Of a stretch of DNA of 64,000 nucleotides, positions 43,245 through 53,636 are shown in pieces. Positions within the stretch are counted from its first letter, which is position 1. Every line of letters begins with the position of its first letter. The notes beneath the pieces are model-generated. The model was given only the letters and a program-made list of their open reading frames with translations, had not been told where the DNA came from and did not search any database. The stretch is from G963674665 sp963674665 (lineage in GTDB: Bacteria; Desulfobacterota; Desulfovibrionia; Desulfovibrionales; Desulfovibrionaceae), in NCBI GenBank assembly GCA_963674665.2, contig CAXXPL010000009.1:62001-126000 (forward strand), written 5' to 3'. The position numbers and the translations under genes are program-made.

Positions 43245-45809
43245 ATGGGGGTAGGTCACATGGAACCAAATTGTGAACTTGGTGCAGGGATTGAGAAACT
43301 GCACCCGGAAATTGGGGCCTCAGGCACCTCTTCGGCCAGTGATGGTCACTTCAAGCAAATGCTCGATGGTCTCCCGCAGATGGTATATGAGATAGACCAT
43401 GAAGGAACTCTCACCTATGCCAACTCATGTGCGCTAGAAACATTCGGCTACGACACCGACACCCTTAAACGGGGCTTGAACGTTGCCCAATTTGTTCATT
43501 CCGCCGACATTGATCGTGCGGTGACAAACATGGGGCTTGTTATGCAGGGGCAAGGATTGTCCGGTGTCGAATATCTTGCCGTTCGCAGCGACGGTTCAAC
43601 ATTCCCCATCAAGGTATTTTCGCAAGGTGTATTTGAGGATGCAATCCCTGTAGGTATTCGAGGGACGATTTTAGATATATCCGAAACCCGACGCACAGAG
43701 GAGGCCCTCAAGAAAAGTGAAATCTTCTATCGTACGTTGTTCGAAACCACGGGTACGGCCCTGGTTACGATCAGCAACGATTCCATCATAAGGACATGCA
43801 ATTCCCAGTTCGTATCGCTATCCGGCTACTCCCGCGAGGAAGTCGAAGACAAAATGATGTGGTCGGACTTCGTTGACAACGTGGACCTGGAACGCATGCG
43901 GCGCTACCAGGCCAGAAGAGCTCGCAAGGAACATGACGCACCACGAGAGTATGATTTCCTTTTTCTTGCCCGGGGCGGCATGCGGAAACATGTCCATATC
44001 GTCATTGAGGTCATACCCGGCACAGAGGACAGGGTGTGCTCTTTAGCCGACATTACTGAACGCATAGAAGCCGTGGAGGCGTTGAGGAGAAGTGAAGAGC
44101 GCTATGGCCTGGTGGTCCGAGGAGCCTATGATGGCTTTTGGGACTGGGACTTGAAGGGCGGCACCGTGTACTACTCCCCCCGCTACATGGAGATTCTCGG
44201 ATACACTGAGGAGGAATTTCCTAAAGAGAGTGATTCATGGATAAGCAATGTTTATCAGGACGATTTTGACTATACATGGGCAGCCATCAAAAGGTGTACC
44301 GAAGGCGAGGTGGACCATTTTGAGGTCGAATACAGAATGCGTCACAAGGACGGTTCATTACGTTGGATTCTTTGCAGGGGAGCCAGCGTCAAGGATGATG
44401 ACGGAGCTGTTTTCAGGTTGGCGGGAACGCAAACAGACATAACAAGCAGGAAGCTCAACGAACGGTCTGTACATGCCATGTACGGTATCTCCAAAGCCAT
44501 CAGTACTACAAACGACCTTCAACACCTGTATAAAACCATACACTCGATACTTGGAGAATTTGTGGATGCCACAAATTTCTTCATCAGTTTGTTGGATATA
44601 GAAAGCGATCGACTTGCTTTTCCTTATTTCGCCGATGAACAGGACGGTTACCTGGATATTCAAAATATCAGTGACCCCGAAACAAAAAGCCTCACCATTT
44701 ATGTCATCAGAAAAGGTAAGCCGCTGCTGATCACCAAGGATGAACTCTCCACTCCCAAGGCCATTCAAAGCATTGGCTGTGTCGGCACTTTTCCTGCCGT
44801 ATGGCTGGGTGTTCCATTGAAAGTAAAGGATACTATTATCGGTGCCATGGCCGTTCAGCATTATTCAAACCAACAGCACTATACCAGATACGACGTTTCC
44901 TTCATGGAGGCTGTATCGGAACAGGTGGCTTTGGCCATTGAGCGCAAGAGTAATGAAGAGGCATTGAACCAGCTTACTGAAGAGTTGGAATCCAAAGTGA
45001 AGCAACGGACAGCCGAGTTGCTGGACAAGGCCAAAGAGTTGGAGCAAGCCAACGTTCGGCTCACTGAGTTGGATTCCATTAAGTCAGCTCTTATTTCGTC
45101 CATTTCCCATGAATTGAGAACCCCGCTGACATCCATTCGCGGCTTTGCGAAACTTACGCGCAAGGATTTTAAGCGTCTTTTCCTCCCCATGGCTGAAGAA
45201 GTGGCACTCCTCGAGAAGGGGGAACAAATTCTTAGCAACCTCAATATTATCGAAAGCGAAGGTCAACGATTGACGCGACTTATCAATGACTTTCTGGACA
45301 TCAACCGCATCGAATCCGGTAAAGCCATTTGGAACGATTTGCCTATCAATCCCTGCGAAGTCATACACGAAGCGGTCAAAACCTTGAGAGGAGCATTTGA
45401 TACGAAGACGAGCGTTGCACTAAAAACCTGCTTTCCGGACACAGTACCGCTCATCAACGCTGATCCGGATAAGATAATGCAGGTGGTCATTAACCTCCTT
45501 AACAACGCCTACAAATTTACTTCGCAAGGTACCGTTACGGTCACGATATCCGCCCCATCCGCTGGTGGTACACTTACCGTGTCGGTAGCCGACACTGGAA
45601 TAGGAATTTCCACAGCAGACCAGCCTCATATCTTTGAAAAATTTCATACGACAAACACAAAAGACACAATTGAGGCCACGGACAAAGGCACAGGGCTCGG
45701 CCTGGCCATTTGTCGGGAGATCGTGAAACACTACGGTGGGATAATCTGGGTTAAATCCGCTCCAGGTAAGGGGAGTACGTTTTCCTTCACCTTGCCGGCG
45801 ATCTCATGA
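43245..45809 (+). CDS. Soluble PAS-PAS-PAS-GAF sensor histidine kinase
   Basis: 854 aa from the ATG at 43245 (GGGGGAG just upstream). No membrane segment is seen, so it should be cytoplasmic. Three PAS domains (about 30-150, 160-280, 285-410; the third with DGFWDWD and LRWILCRG), a GAF domain (about 420-580), a coiled coil, HisKA with SHELRTPLTS (His 622) and HATPase with NLLNNAYKF, DTGIGIS and GTGLGLAICREI. All catalytic boxes are intact. The gene is more AT-rich than its neighbours, as is the upstream 42.9-43.2 kb region, which suggests separate ancestry. No response regulator is nearby. Confidence 0.92.
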   Translation: MGVGHMEPNCELGAGIEKLHPEIGASGTSSASDGHFKQMLDGLPQMVYEIDHEGTLTYANSCALETFGYDTDTLKRGLNVAQFVHSADIDRAVTNMGLVMQGQGLSGVEYLAVRSDGSTFPIKVFSQGVFEDAIPVGIRGTILDISETRRTEEALKKSEIFYRTLFETTGTALVTISNDSIIRTCNSQFVSLSGYSREEVEDKMMWSDFVDNVDLERMRRYQARRARKEHDAPREYDFLFLARGGMRKHVHIVIEVIPGTEDRVCSLADITERIEAVEALRRSEERYGLVVRGAYDGFWDWDLKGGTVYYSPRYMEILGYTEEEFPKESDSWISNVYQDDFDYTWAAIKRCTEGEVDHFEVEYRMRHKDGSLRWILCRGASVKDDDGAVFRLAGTQTDITSRKLNERSVHAMYGISKAISTTNDLQHLYKTIHSILGEFVDATNFFISLLDIESDRLAFPYFADEQDGYLDIQNISDPETKSLTIYVIRKGKPLLITKDELSTPKAIQSIGCVGTFPAVWLGVPLKVKDTIIGAMAVQHYSNQQHYTRYDVSFMEAVSEQVALAIERKSNEEALNQLTEELESKVKQRTAELLDKAKELEQANVRLTELDSIKSALISSISHELRTPLTSIRGFAKLTRKDFKRLFLPMAEEVALLEKGEQILSNLNIIESEGQRLTRLINDFLDINRIESGKAIWNDLPINPCEVIHEAVKTLRGAFDTKTSVALKTCFPDTVPLINADPDKIMQVVINLLNNAYKFTSQGTVTVTISAPSAGGTLTVSVADTGIGISTADQPHIFEKFHTTNTKDTIEATDKGTGLGLAICREIVKHYGGIIWVKSAPGKGSTFSFTLPAIS

Positions 45810-46511
45810 ACTGTGAGGACCAGGCCCGAAAACCTGGATTCATGGTGAAGTGCTTGTTTAGTGTGATGTCCGCTCAATTCATCTACTCTATATTTAGCGG
45901 TGGATCGCTTCGCTGAAAGCGGTGGGCCGGCCCTGAAGTGGGGGAAGAGGGAACCCGGGATTCACTTCACAAGCTTACCGTATCGAAATGCGTCCATGAA
46001 AGCCCTCCACCGGCTGGCCGGAAAGCATCTGCATGATTTGGCCGGATGACCTTGCGGCCGGATTCCTGCATGCCGATCATCCAAACTTAGCTTCGGACCA
46101 AGCGTTGAAGCGCTTTTGCGCGGGAGCTTTTCAAAAATGTAACGAAAATGTATCGTCCGTGACATATATGTCAAGTCCGTGCTCGGTTTTCAAGCCTCTA
46201 GTCGACATTAATCAATTAACACGAGATGGTTACTTCCTCTCTCCGATCTCCCCATTTTTGGCCTCAATTTTGCTGAAGAAAACCGGATGGCAGTCCGGAA
46301 GGGCGGATGTTCAACCAAGAAGCCTCGCCAGTAGCGACTTCTGGCAGGTTCTTTCGGTTTGTTGTTTGAAGCGGAATTATTACAAAATCGCTTTTCCCCG
46401 CCTTTAACGTGAGCAAATGTCACCGCCGTGTCTTGGAGTGGCCGGCTGCGAGGGACAGGCAGCTGAATTGTTCGAAGGTGCGATTCATCTAAATATTCAA
46501 GGAGTATGACC
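45810..46511. other. 700-bp intergenic region without a recognisable gene
   Basis: Short frames on both strands lack domains and ribosome-binding sites. The sequence is mixed in composition, and only the last few bases (GGAG at 46501) belong to the next gene's translation start. Confidence 0.5.
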
Positions 46512-47651
46512 ATGGCCGATGCTGAAAACGCTACCCAGTATCTCTCCGAGGTGATCGGTCCCCGATATGCGGGTTCTGAAAATGAAAAGGCCGCCGCGGA
46601 CTACATTGCCGGTCAGATGCGGGAGCTGGGGCTCGAGGTGGAGACGCAGGAGTTCAAGTTCCTGGGGTGGGAAGTGGACCGGCGCCCCACTCTGACCCTG
46701 AACTCGCCTGAAGCCAGGACACTGAACGTGGGCATGTTCATGTACAGCGACTCCACGCCCGAGGGCGGCGTCAGTGGACGTGTCGAATATGTGGGAACCA
46801 TGTACCTGGCCGCCGGATTTTTCGAGTGGCCCAAATACGCCGTGGTGGGCGATGACGGAAAGCATCTGGCCTATATCGTCGCCCACGTGGACGGCCCTGC
46901 GAACAACTTTGTCCTTTATGATCTTGGGCACAATTACGGATGCGCCCCTTACGTGGTCCTGGCCAAGGAGGATCACGAGACCTTCCAGAAGTTCCTGGCC
47001 GATGGAAAGATCATCACGGTCACCGTGGACATCGCCGGCCACATCGCGCCTGGAAGCGTTTCCCGGAACGTCATCGGTACCCTTGAAGGCAGCGCGATGC
47101 CCAATGAGGAAATCGTTGTTTGCGCCCATTACGACACAAGCCCGGGTTCCCCCGGTGCCTGCGACAATGCCAGCGGCGTGGACGCCATGCTGCGCGTGGC
47201 TGAGAAACTGCGCAAGGCGGGGGTAAAGAAGACCGTCCGCTTCATCGCCTTTGGCGCCGAGGAGTGCGTGTCCTATGGTTCCAACTACTATGTTTCCACT
47301 CTCAAGGAGAGCGGAAAACTGGCGCGGGTCAAGAACGTCATCAACCTGGACATGGTGGGGCAGGGCGAAAGCCTGATGACCACGGTGACGCCCACAAGTT
47401 TTCAGCAGCAGGTGGAAGCGGCTTTTTCCCAAACCCTTTCAGGCGAGTTCAATATTCAATGGGGGGACCGCCAGTTTCAAGTCAGCGACCACTTCCCGTT
47501 TCATCTCGAAGGCATTCCATCCGTCATGCTGCTGATGTGGCCATATGACTATTACCACCAGGACTCCGACACCTATGACAAGGTAAATCCCGATCATATA
47601 GCGAAAACAGCGGAGGCCGCCGAATGCATCGCGCGGGCTCTGGCATTGTGA
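46512..47651 (+). CDS. M28-family zinc metallopeptidase, cytoplasmic
   Basis: 379 aa from the ATG at 46512; an ATG at 46506 lies too close to the AAGGAG site. Metal-binding motifs of M28 aminopeptidases: VVCAHYDTSPGSPGACDNASG (His, Asp, bridging Asp), FGAEE, INLDMVG and a late His in YYHQDSDTYDKV. An inserted segment at about 90-190 precedes the catalytic core. There is no signal peptide, so it should act on imported peptides. It lies 94 bp before a complete peptide ABC operon, so a peptide-uptake and cleavage unit is likely. Confidence 0.9.
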   Translation: MADAENATQYLSEVIGPRYAGSENEKAAADYIAGQMRELGLEVETQEFKFLGWEVDRRPTLTLNSPEARTLNVGMFMYSDSTPEGGVSGRVEYVGTMYLAAGFFEWPKYAVVGDDGKHLAYIVAHVDGPANNFVLYDLGHNYGCAPYVVLAKEDHETFQKFLADGKIITVTVDIAGHIAPGSVSRNVIGTLEGSAMPNEEIVVCAHYDTSPGSPGACDNASGVDAMLRVAEKLRKAGVKKTVRFIAFGAEECVSYGSNYYVSTLKESGKLARVKNVINLDMVGQGESLMTTVTPTSFQQQVEAAFSQTLSGEFNIQWGDRQFQVSDHFPFHLEGIPSVMLLMWPYDYYHQDSDTYDKVNPDHIAKTAEAAECIARALAL

Positions 47652-47745
47652 CACACCGTTGTGGGTTCACGGTGATTTGTCCGGTAGTTGTTCCTCGTTT
47701 ACCACGCGGAATATGTACAACCTGTAATATTTGCGGAGGAGAGCT

Positions 47746-49578
47746 ATGAAGAGAATAAGCCTTGGAATTCTGTGCATGCTGCTGATGTGCGGTTCCGCAT
47801 GGGCCGTCAAGAATCCGGATACACTGATCGAGGCGGTCACTGCGAATCAGCAGTCCCTGGATCCGTATTTCCAGTATGACATCTCATCCAACGAACCGGT
47901 GAAAAATGTTTATGAAAACCTGCTTGCCTGGGACGGGGAGAGCGTGACCAAGCTGCTGCCCCATCTCGCCACCGAGGTCCCTTCCGTTGAAAATGGACTG
48001 ATCAGCAAGGACGGAAAGGTCTACCGGTTCCCCATCCGCAAAGACGTGACCTTTCACAACGGCAATCCCTTCACTCCTGAGGACGTGGAGTACACCTTTG
48101 AGCGGGCCATGATTTTCGACCGTGCCGGTGGTCCGTCCTGGATGCTGCTGGAGCCCCTTACCGGCTACTCCTCCATCGAAAGCCTGGTCGAGGACAAAAC
48201 CGGCACAGCCTACTCCAAAATGTTCGACGCCGACGGCAAGATCCTGCCCGAGTACAAGACCGTTCTGACCGAGGTTTTCGAGAAGTACATCGATCCCACG
48301 GTGAGTGTGGACGGCGACGACGTGGTCATCAGTCTGGCCGCTCCCTATGCTCCCTTCCTTTCGGAGCTGCCCCAGGGCGCCGGTTGGTGCTCCATTCTGG
48401 ATAAGGAGTGGTGCGCCGAAGTGGGAGCCTGGGACGGCAAGGCCGACAACTGGTGGGAATACCACGATCCCAAGGCCGAGAAGGATCCTTTGTATGACAA
48501 GATGAACGGTACCGGCCCCTACAAGCTGGTGGAGTGGAACAACGGCGTCAGCCTGACCCTGACCCGCTACGATGGGTACTGGGGCCCCAAGCCCGCTGTG
48601 AAGAATGTTAAGATCCTGACCATGCCCGAATGGTCCACCCGGAAGGCAGCGTTGCTGGCAGGAGACGTGGATATCGCCGATGTGGATGCGCAGTACGTGT
48701 CGCAGATCGAGGGTGAGGAAGGCATCCGCGTGTTCAAGGGCCTGGACCAGCTCTCCATATACATGCTCTTCTTCAACCAGGAAATTACTGTCAAAGGCGG
48801 CAACCGATACATCGGTTCCGGCAAGCTCGACGGTGAGGGCGTTCCCGCCGACTTCTTCTCCGATGTCCATATCCGGCGCGCCTTCAAGTACATGTACGAC
48901 GCCCAGACCATCATCTCCGATGTCATGGGTGGCAATGCGCAACAAGCCTACGGTCCGGTGGTCAAGCCTCTTATCGGTTACGACGCCGAAGGCGCGGCCA
49001 GCGCCCGTTACAACATGAACAAGGCCAAAGAGGAGTTCAAGCTCGCGTGGGGCGGCCAGGTTTGGGAAAAAGGCTTCAAGTTCACCATCGCCTATGCCAC
49101 CGGCCGGACGGATACCAAAGCCGTCATCGACATGCTGACCTACAACGCGCGCAGCATCAATCCCAAGTTCCAGATCGAGTCTCAGAGCTTTGCCTGGAAT
49201 ACGCTGCTGGCCGACTACCTCCAGGGCTTCTACCCCATGTGGGCTTTGGAATGGAACGCCGACTACCCGGATCCGCACAACATGGCCTACCCCATTTTGC
49301 ACCACACTGGATTCTACGGCTCCGCTTTGGGTACTCCATACAAGGAATGGGCGGGCAAAAATGTCGAGCCCATGCTGGACCAGGGCGTGATCGAGTTCGA
49401 TCCGGCCAAGCGTGAGGCCCTGTACAAGGAAATCTGCAAAAAGGCCGAGGATGACGCCGTGATTCTGTTCCTGTACCAGCCCACCCGCATTCATGTGGAG
49501 CGCGAATGGGTCAAGGGGTGGTTCAACAACGCCATTAACGAAAGTCATGGCCGTCATTTCTACCTGTTGAGCAAATAA
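47746..49578 (+). CDS. Periplasmic family-5 substrate-binding protein, operon 2
   Basis: 610 aa from the ATG at 47746 (GGAGGA upstream); signal peptide MKRISLGILCMLLMCGSAWA. SBP_bac_5 features: KVYRFPIRKDVTFHNGNPFT, EDVEYTFERAM, and TGPYKLVEWNNGVSLTLTRY. It is longer than the operon-1 protein, with an insertion after the first 100 residues and an unusual Trp-rich segment (KEWCAEVGAWDGKADNWWEY). It supplies the DppBCDF-like transporter encoded immediately downstream. The peptide specificity is unknown. Confidence 0.93.
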   Translation: MKRISLGILCMLLMCGSAWAVKNPDTLIEAVTANQQSLDPYFQYDISSNEPVKNVYENLLAWDGESVTKLLPHLATEVPSVENGLISKDGKVYRFPIRKDVTFHNGNPFTPEDVEYTFERAMIFDRAGGPSWMLLEPLTGYSSIESLVEDKTGTAYSKMFDADGKILPEYKTVLTEVFEKYIDPTVSVDGDDVVISLAAPYAPFLSELPQGAGWCSILDKEWCAEVGAWDGKADNWWEYHDPKAEKDPLYDKMNGTGPYKLVEWNNGVSLTLTRYDGYWGPKPAVKNVKILTMPEWSTRKAALLAGDVDIADVDAQYVSQIEGEEGIRVFKGLDQLSIYMLFFNQEITVKGGNRYIGSGKLDGEGVPADFFSDVHIRRAFKYMYDAQTIISDVMGGNAQQAYGPVVKPLIGYDAEGAASARYNMNKAKEEFKLAWGGQVWEKGFKFTIAYATGRTDTKAVIDMLTYNARSINPKFQIESQSFAWNTLLADYLQGFYPMWALEWNADYPDPHNMAYPILHHTGFYGSALGTPYKEWAGKNVEPMLDQGVIEFDPAKREALYKEICKKAEDDAVILFLYQPTRIHVEREWVKGWFNNAINESHGRHFYLLSK

Positions 49579-49704
49579 TCGAAGACTACTGGTTCCCGGT
49601 GCGGTTCGACTGCACCGGGGATCATTTCAGCGGGGCGGCCTCGGGCCTCCCGCCAGGATGTAATTTCAACTCTCCCTTGGGTAACTCACACCGGACGCGA
49701 GATC

Positions 49705-50736
49705 ATGCTAACTTACATCATACGAAGGCTGCTGCTCATTCCCCTGACCCTTTTCGGGGTGTCGGTCTTCATTTTCGCCATGATGCAGCTGCTGAACCCC
49801 TATCAATTGTTGAGCGCATATGTTGACTCCCCCGCGGAGTTGAAAGGGGACAACGCCGAGCGGCTCATCGTGAAATACGGGTTGGATCAGCCCCTGCCGG
49901 TCAAGTATGCACGCTGGGCCGGAAACGTGATTCAGGGCGATCTGGGCTGGGCGGAGTCGGCTTCCATGCCCGTGGCCGAAGCCATCAAAAAGAAATTTCC
50001 CCTGACCCTGGAGTTGGCCCTGTACGCCTTCTTCCCAATAATTCTGGGGGGCATCTGGGTCGGCAAGAAGACAGCGGTCAAACACAACTCCTTCTTCGAC
50101 CACGCAACACGAATATTTGTCATCACAGGGTGGTCGTTTCCGGACTTCGTGTTCGGATTGATCGTCATCATCGTCTTTTACAGCGCCCTGGGCTGGTTCC
50201 CGCCAGGGATCATGAGCAACTGGGCCGAGCAGGTGACCAACGCGCCCGACTATGTCTCCTACACGGGGCTGGTGACGTTTGACGCACTCCTCAATGGCCG
50301 CCTGGACGTATTTCTTGACGGACTTCGCCACCTGTGCGGACCGATTATCGTAATGACCTATCTGTGGTCCGCGTTTCTGATCCGCATCACCCGCTCCGGC
50401 ATGCTGGATGTGCTGCACAAGGACTACATCCGTACGGCCCGGGCAAAGGGGTTGCCGGAAAAGCAGGTCATCAACAAGCACGCCGCGCGCAATGCCATGA
50501 TCCCCGTGGTGACCGTGGCGGGCCGGCTGGTCATCTACATGCTGGCCCAGACAGTCATCGTGGAGACCATCTTCAATCGACCGGGCATGGGCAAATTCAT
50601 CGCTCACGCGGCCCAGCAACTGGACTATTCCGGCATTCTCGGGGGCACGCTCTTTTTCGCCCTCTTGCTGGTGGTCGGCAACCTGATCATCGACGTGCTC
50701 TACGCCTTCTACGACCCACGCATCCAGTTGAAATAA
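49705..50736 (+). CDS. ABC transporter permease, DppB type, operon 2
   Basis: 343 aa; starts directly in helix 1 (MLTYIIRRLLLIPLTLFGVSVF). About six membrane segments and the EAA coupling loop YIRTARAKGLPEKQVINKHAARN. The segment between helices 2 and 3 carries extra residues (KKTAVKHNSFFDH). It lies 126 bp behind the binding-protein gene. Confidence 0.92.
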   Translation: MLTYIIRRLLLIPLTLFGVSVFIFAMMQLLNPYQLLSAYVDSPAELKGDNAERLIVKYGLDQPLPVKYARWAGNVIQGDLGWAESASMPVAEAIKKKFPLTLELALYAFFPIILGGIWVGKKTAVKHNSFFDHATRIFVITGWSFPDFVFGLIVIIVFYSALGWFPPGIMSNWAEQVTNAPDYVSYTGLVTFDALLNGRLDVFLDGLRHLCGPIIVMTYLWSAFLIRITRSGMLDVLHKDYIRTARAKGLPEKQVINKHAARNAMIPVVTVAGRLVIYMLAQTVIVETIFNRPGMGKFIAHAAQQLDYSGILGGTLFFALLLVVGNLIIDVLYAFYDPRIQLK

Positions 50737-50740
50737 GCGA

Positions 50741-51625
50741 GTGACAAGTATCATGAGACTTGACCGAGAAACCAAACGCAAGATCAGGAAGCTACTCAAG
50801 AACCCTACGGCAATCATCGGGCTGGGCTTGCTGCTGTTCTTCATCTTCGTGGCTGTTTTCGCACCGTGGCTGGCCCCGCCAACCGAGGGCGTCAATCCCT
50901 ACATCATCCCGCGCCACGGCTTCTTGACCAATCCCAAGCCCCCCACGGCAGAGCTGATCTTCGGCACCACCGAAGGGCAGTACGACATCTTTTACGCCTG
51001 CGTCTGGGGAACCAGGACAGCGTTCACCATCGGGTTCGTGGTGGTGCTCACCACCACCTTGATCGGAATCACCCTCGGCGCCATGGCCGGATATTTTCGG
51101 GGCAAAGTGGACGAGATCATCATGCGCGTCACCGACATCTTCCTGTCTGTTCCCTTTCTCATCGCGGTCATGGTGCTGACCACTTTGTTGGGCAAGGGGC
51201 TGGACAAGGTTATGATCGCGCTGATCGCCTTTGATTGGATGGACACGGCCTGGCTCACCCGCAGCAACATCCTTCAGGCCCGGGAAGAGGAGTACATTCA
51301 GGCCGCGCACGCCCTGGGTTTCGGCAATATGCGCATCATCTGCTCCCACCTGCTGCCCAACACCATATTTCCGGTGGTCATTCAGGCGAGCATGCGTATA
51401 GGCACCCTGGTGGTGACGGCCGCGGCGCTCAGCTTTCTGGGATTGGGAGCTCCGCAGGACTATGCCGACTGGGGGCAGATCATAAGTTATTCCCGCAATT
51501 GGCAGGGACTGGAGTACTGGTACGCCGTATTCTTCCCGGCCTTGTTCATGGTGCTGTTCGTGCTCTCCTGGAACCTGATCGGAGACGCCCTGCGTGATGT
51601 TTTCGACCCAAAAATCAGGGCATAG
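50741..51625 (+). CDS. ABC transporter permease, DppC type, operon 2
   Basis: 294 aa from a GTG at 50741; an ATG at 50753 (MRLDRETKRK) is equally possible. OppC_N segment at the start, about six membrane helices, EAA loop YIQAAHALGFGNMRIICSHLLPN. It is tightly packed between the DppB- and DppD-type genes. Confidence 0.92.
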   Translation: MTSIMRLDRETKRKIRKLLKNPTAIIGLGLLLFFIFVAVFAPWLAPPTEGVNPYIIPRHGFLTNPKPPTAELIFGTTEGQYDIFYACVWGTRTAFTIGFVVVLTTTLIGITLGAMAGYFRGKVDEIIMRVTDIFLSVPFLIAVMVLTTLLGKGLDKVMIALIAFDWMDTAWLTRSNILQAREEEYIQAAHALGFGNMRIICSHLLPNTIFPVVIQASMRIGTLVVTAAALSFLGLGAPQDYADWGQIISYSRNWQGLEYWYAVFFPALFMVLFVLSWNLIGDALRDVFDPKIRA

Positions 51626-51627
51626 TC

Positions 51628-52635
51628 ATGGAAGAAATACTGTTATCCATAAAAGACCTCCAGACCCACTTCTTTACGGACGAGGGTGAGATCAAGGCCG
51701 TGGATAAGGTTTCCTTTGACGTCAAAAAGGGCAAAACCCTTGGCGTTGTCGGGGAATCAGGCTGCGGCAAGTCCATCACCACCCTGTCCGTGCTTCGGCT
51801 GTTGGACCATCCGGGCAAGATAGTGGGCGGCGAGATCCTGTTCAAGGGCAAGTCCATCCTGGACATGAGCGACAAGGAGCTTCGCGCCATGCGCGGCAAT
51901 GAGATCTCCGTGATCTTCCAGGACCCCATGACCGCCCTCAATCCGGTGCTGACCATCGGCGACCAGTTGAGCGAGGTGCTCTTCGCTCACCAGAAGATGA
52001 GCAGGAAAGAGGCCATGAGGCTGGTGATCGACATGCTGGGCAGGGTGGGTATCACCGAGCCGGAAAAAAGAATTTCCCAGTACGTCCACAACCTGTCCGG
52101 CGGCATCCAGCAACGCTGCATGATCGCCATGGCCCTGCTGTGCAAGCCTGAGCTGCTCATCGCCGATGAGCCGACCACGGCCCTGGACGTGACCATTCAG
52201 GCGCAGATCCTGGAATTGCTGGTGGAGCTGCAGCAAGAGTTCGGCACCACCATCATCTTCATCACCCATGACCTTGGCGTGATAGCGGAATTGGCCGACG
52301 ACGTCATTGTCATGTACGGCGGGAAGGTTGTGGAATCGGCTGACGTGCGCACCTTTTTCAAGCGCCCCCTCCATCCCTATTCCTGGGGGCTGCTGCGTTG
52401 TCTGCCCAGCGTGGATACCGAGGAGGACGAACTGTACACCATCAAGGGGATAGTCCCAAGTCCTCTCGAATTGACCAGTGGATGCAAGTTCAACACCCGC
52501 TGCTCCTTTGCGCAGGAGCGGTGCCGGAATGAACTCCCGGAGTTGGAGGAGGTGGAGCCGGGGCACAAGGTCGCCTGCCACCGTTGGAACGAAGGGCTTT
52601 TCAATCAAGAACACCACGGCCAACCCCTGGAATGA
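51628..52635 (+). CDS. ABC transporter ATP-binding protein, DppD type, operon 2
   Basis: 335 aa. Walker A GESGCGKS, signature LSGGIQQR, Walker B LLIADEPTTALD, and His in FITHDLGVI. The C-terminal oligopeptide domain has GCKFNTRC and a later Cys. It begins 2 bp after the permease stop and overlaps the next gene by ATGA. Confidence 0.93.
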   Translation: MEEILLSIKDLQTHFFTDEGEIKAVDKVSFDVKKGKTLGVVGESGCGKSITTLSVLRLLDHPGKIVGGEILFKGKSILDMSDKELRAMRGNEISVIFQDPMTALNPVLTIGDQLSEVLFAHQKMSRKEAMRLVIDMLGRVGITEPEKRISQYVHNLSGGIQQRCMIAMALLCKPELLIADEPTTALDVTIQAQILELLVELQQEFGTTIIFITHDLGVIAELADDVIVMYGGKVVESADVRTFFKRPLHPYSWGLLRCLPSVDTEEDELYTIKGIVPSPLELTSGCKFNTRCSFAQERCRNELPELEEVEPGHKVACHRWNEGLFNQEHHGQPLE

Positions 52636-53636
52636 CCATGCTCGAACCCATAATCAGCGTAAATCATCTCAAAAAATACTATCCTATCACCGCGGGAATT
52701 TTCCACCGCCGGGTGGGTTGGGTCAAGGCAGTGGATGACGTGTCGTTCGACCTGTTCCCGGGAGAGATCCTCGGGCTGGTGGGGGAGTCCGGATGCGGCA
52801 AGACAACCACGGGCAAGGCCATGATCAATCTTGTGCGGCCCACGTCCGGAAATGTGGTTCTGAATCTTGCCGATCCCTCGTCCGGCGAGGCCAACCAGGT
52901 TGATCTCGCTGCATTGGGCCCCAGGGAGTGCCGAACCATGCGCAAGCATGTGCAGATCATCTTCCAGAACCCCTACGGCTCCCTGAACCCGCGCAAGACG
53001 GTCGAACAGATGTTCAACGAGATCATCAAGGTGTATCGCCTGGCGGATTCCCGCAACGGGGCCCGGGACCTCATCCACTACTATCTGGACAAGGTGGGGC
53101 TCCAGCGTTCGGATATGATCAAGTTTCCGCACGAATTCAGCGGGGGGCAGCGGCAGCGCATAGGCATCGCGCGTTCGCTGATCATCAACCCCAAGGTGGT
53201 GGTCTGCGACGAGCCGGTTTCGGCCCTGGATGTCTCCATCCAGGCCCAGATCATCAACTTGCTGGCGAAATTGAGGGAGCATCTAGATCTGACACTCCTG
53301 TTCATTGCCCACGATCTGGCTGTGGTGAAACACATCAGTGACAGGGTGGGCGTCATGTACCTCGGAAAGATCGTGGAGATTGCCCCGAAAAGTGAGCTGT
53401 ATGCCACTCCGCGACATCCATACACGCAGGCCCTGCTTTCGGCATTGCCCATTCCCGATCCGGAGCGGAAAAGCAAGCGCATCCTGTTGCAGGGGGAGAT
53501 TCCCAGCCCGGTGAATCCGCCTCATGGTTGCAGGTTTCACACCCGGTGCCCCATGGCCCAGCCTGTTTGCAGGGAAATCGAACCCCTGCTTTCGGCCCGG
53601 GAGAACGGTGCCGAAGTGGCTTGTCACTTCCAATAG
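52632..53636 (+). CDS. ABC transporter ATP-binding protein, DppF type, operon 2
   Basis: 334 aa from the ATG at 52632 overlapping the preceding stop; the longer frame is a shadow. Walker A GESGCGKTT, signature FSGGQRQR, Walker B VVCDEPVSALD, His in FIAHDLAVV, and C-terminal GCRFHTRC. An extra ~15-residue loop (LADPSSGEANQVDLAA) interrupts the region after Walker A. It is the last gene of the operon that starts with the M28 peptidase or the binding protein. Confidence 0.93.
   Translation: MTMLEPIISVNHLKKYYPITAGIFHRRVGWVKAVDDVSFDLFPGEILGLVGESGCGKTTTGKAMINLVRPTSGNVVLNLADPSSGEANQVDLAALGPRECRTMRKHVQIIFQNPYGSLNPRKTVEQMFNEIIKVYRLADSRNGARDLIHYYLDKVGLQRSDMIKFPHEFSGGQRQRIGIARSLIINPKVVVCDEPVSALDVSIQAQIINLLAKLREHLDLTLLFIAHDLAVVKHISDRVGVMYLGKIVEIAPKSELYATPRHPYTQALLSALPIPDPERKSKRILLQGEIPSPVNPPHGCRFHTRCPMAQPVCREIEPLLSARENGAEVACHFQ

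Noticed and set aside
46033..46407. 124-codon plus-strand frame before the M28 peptidase
   Set aside because: No start signal and a mixed composition without protein-like pattern.
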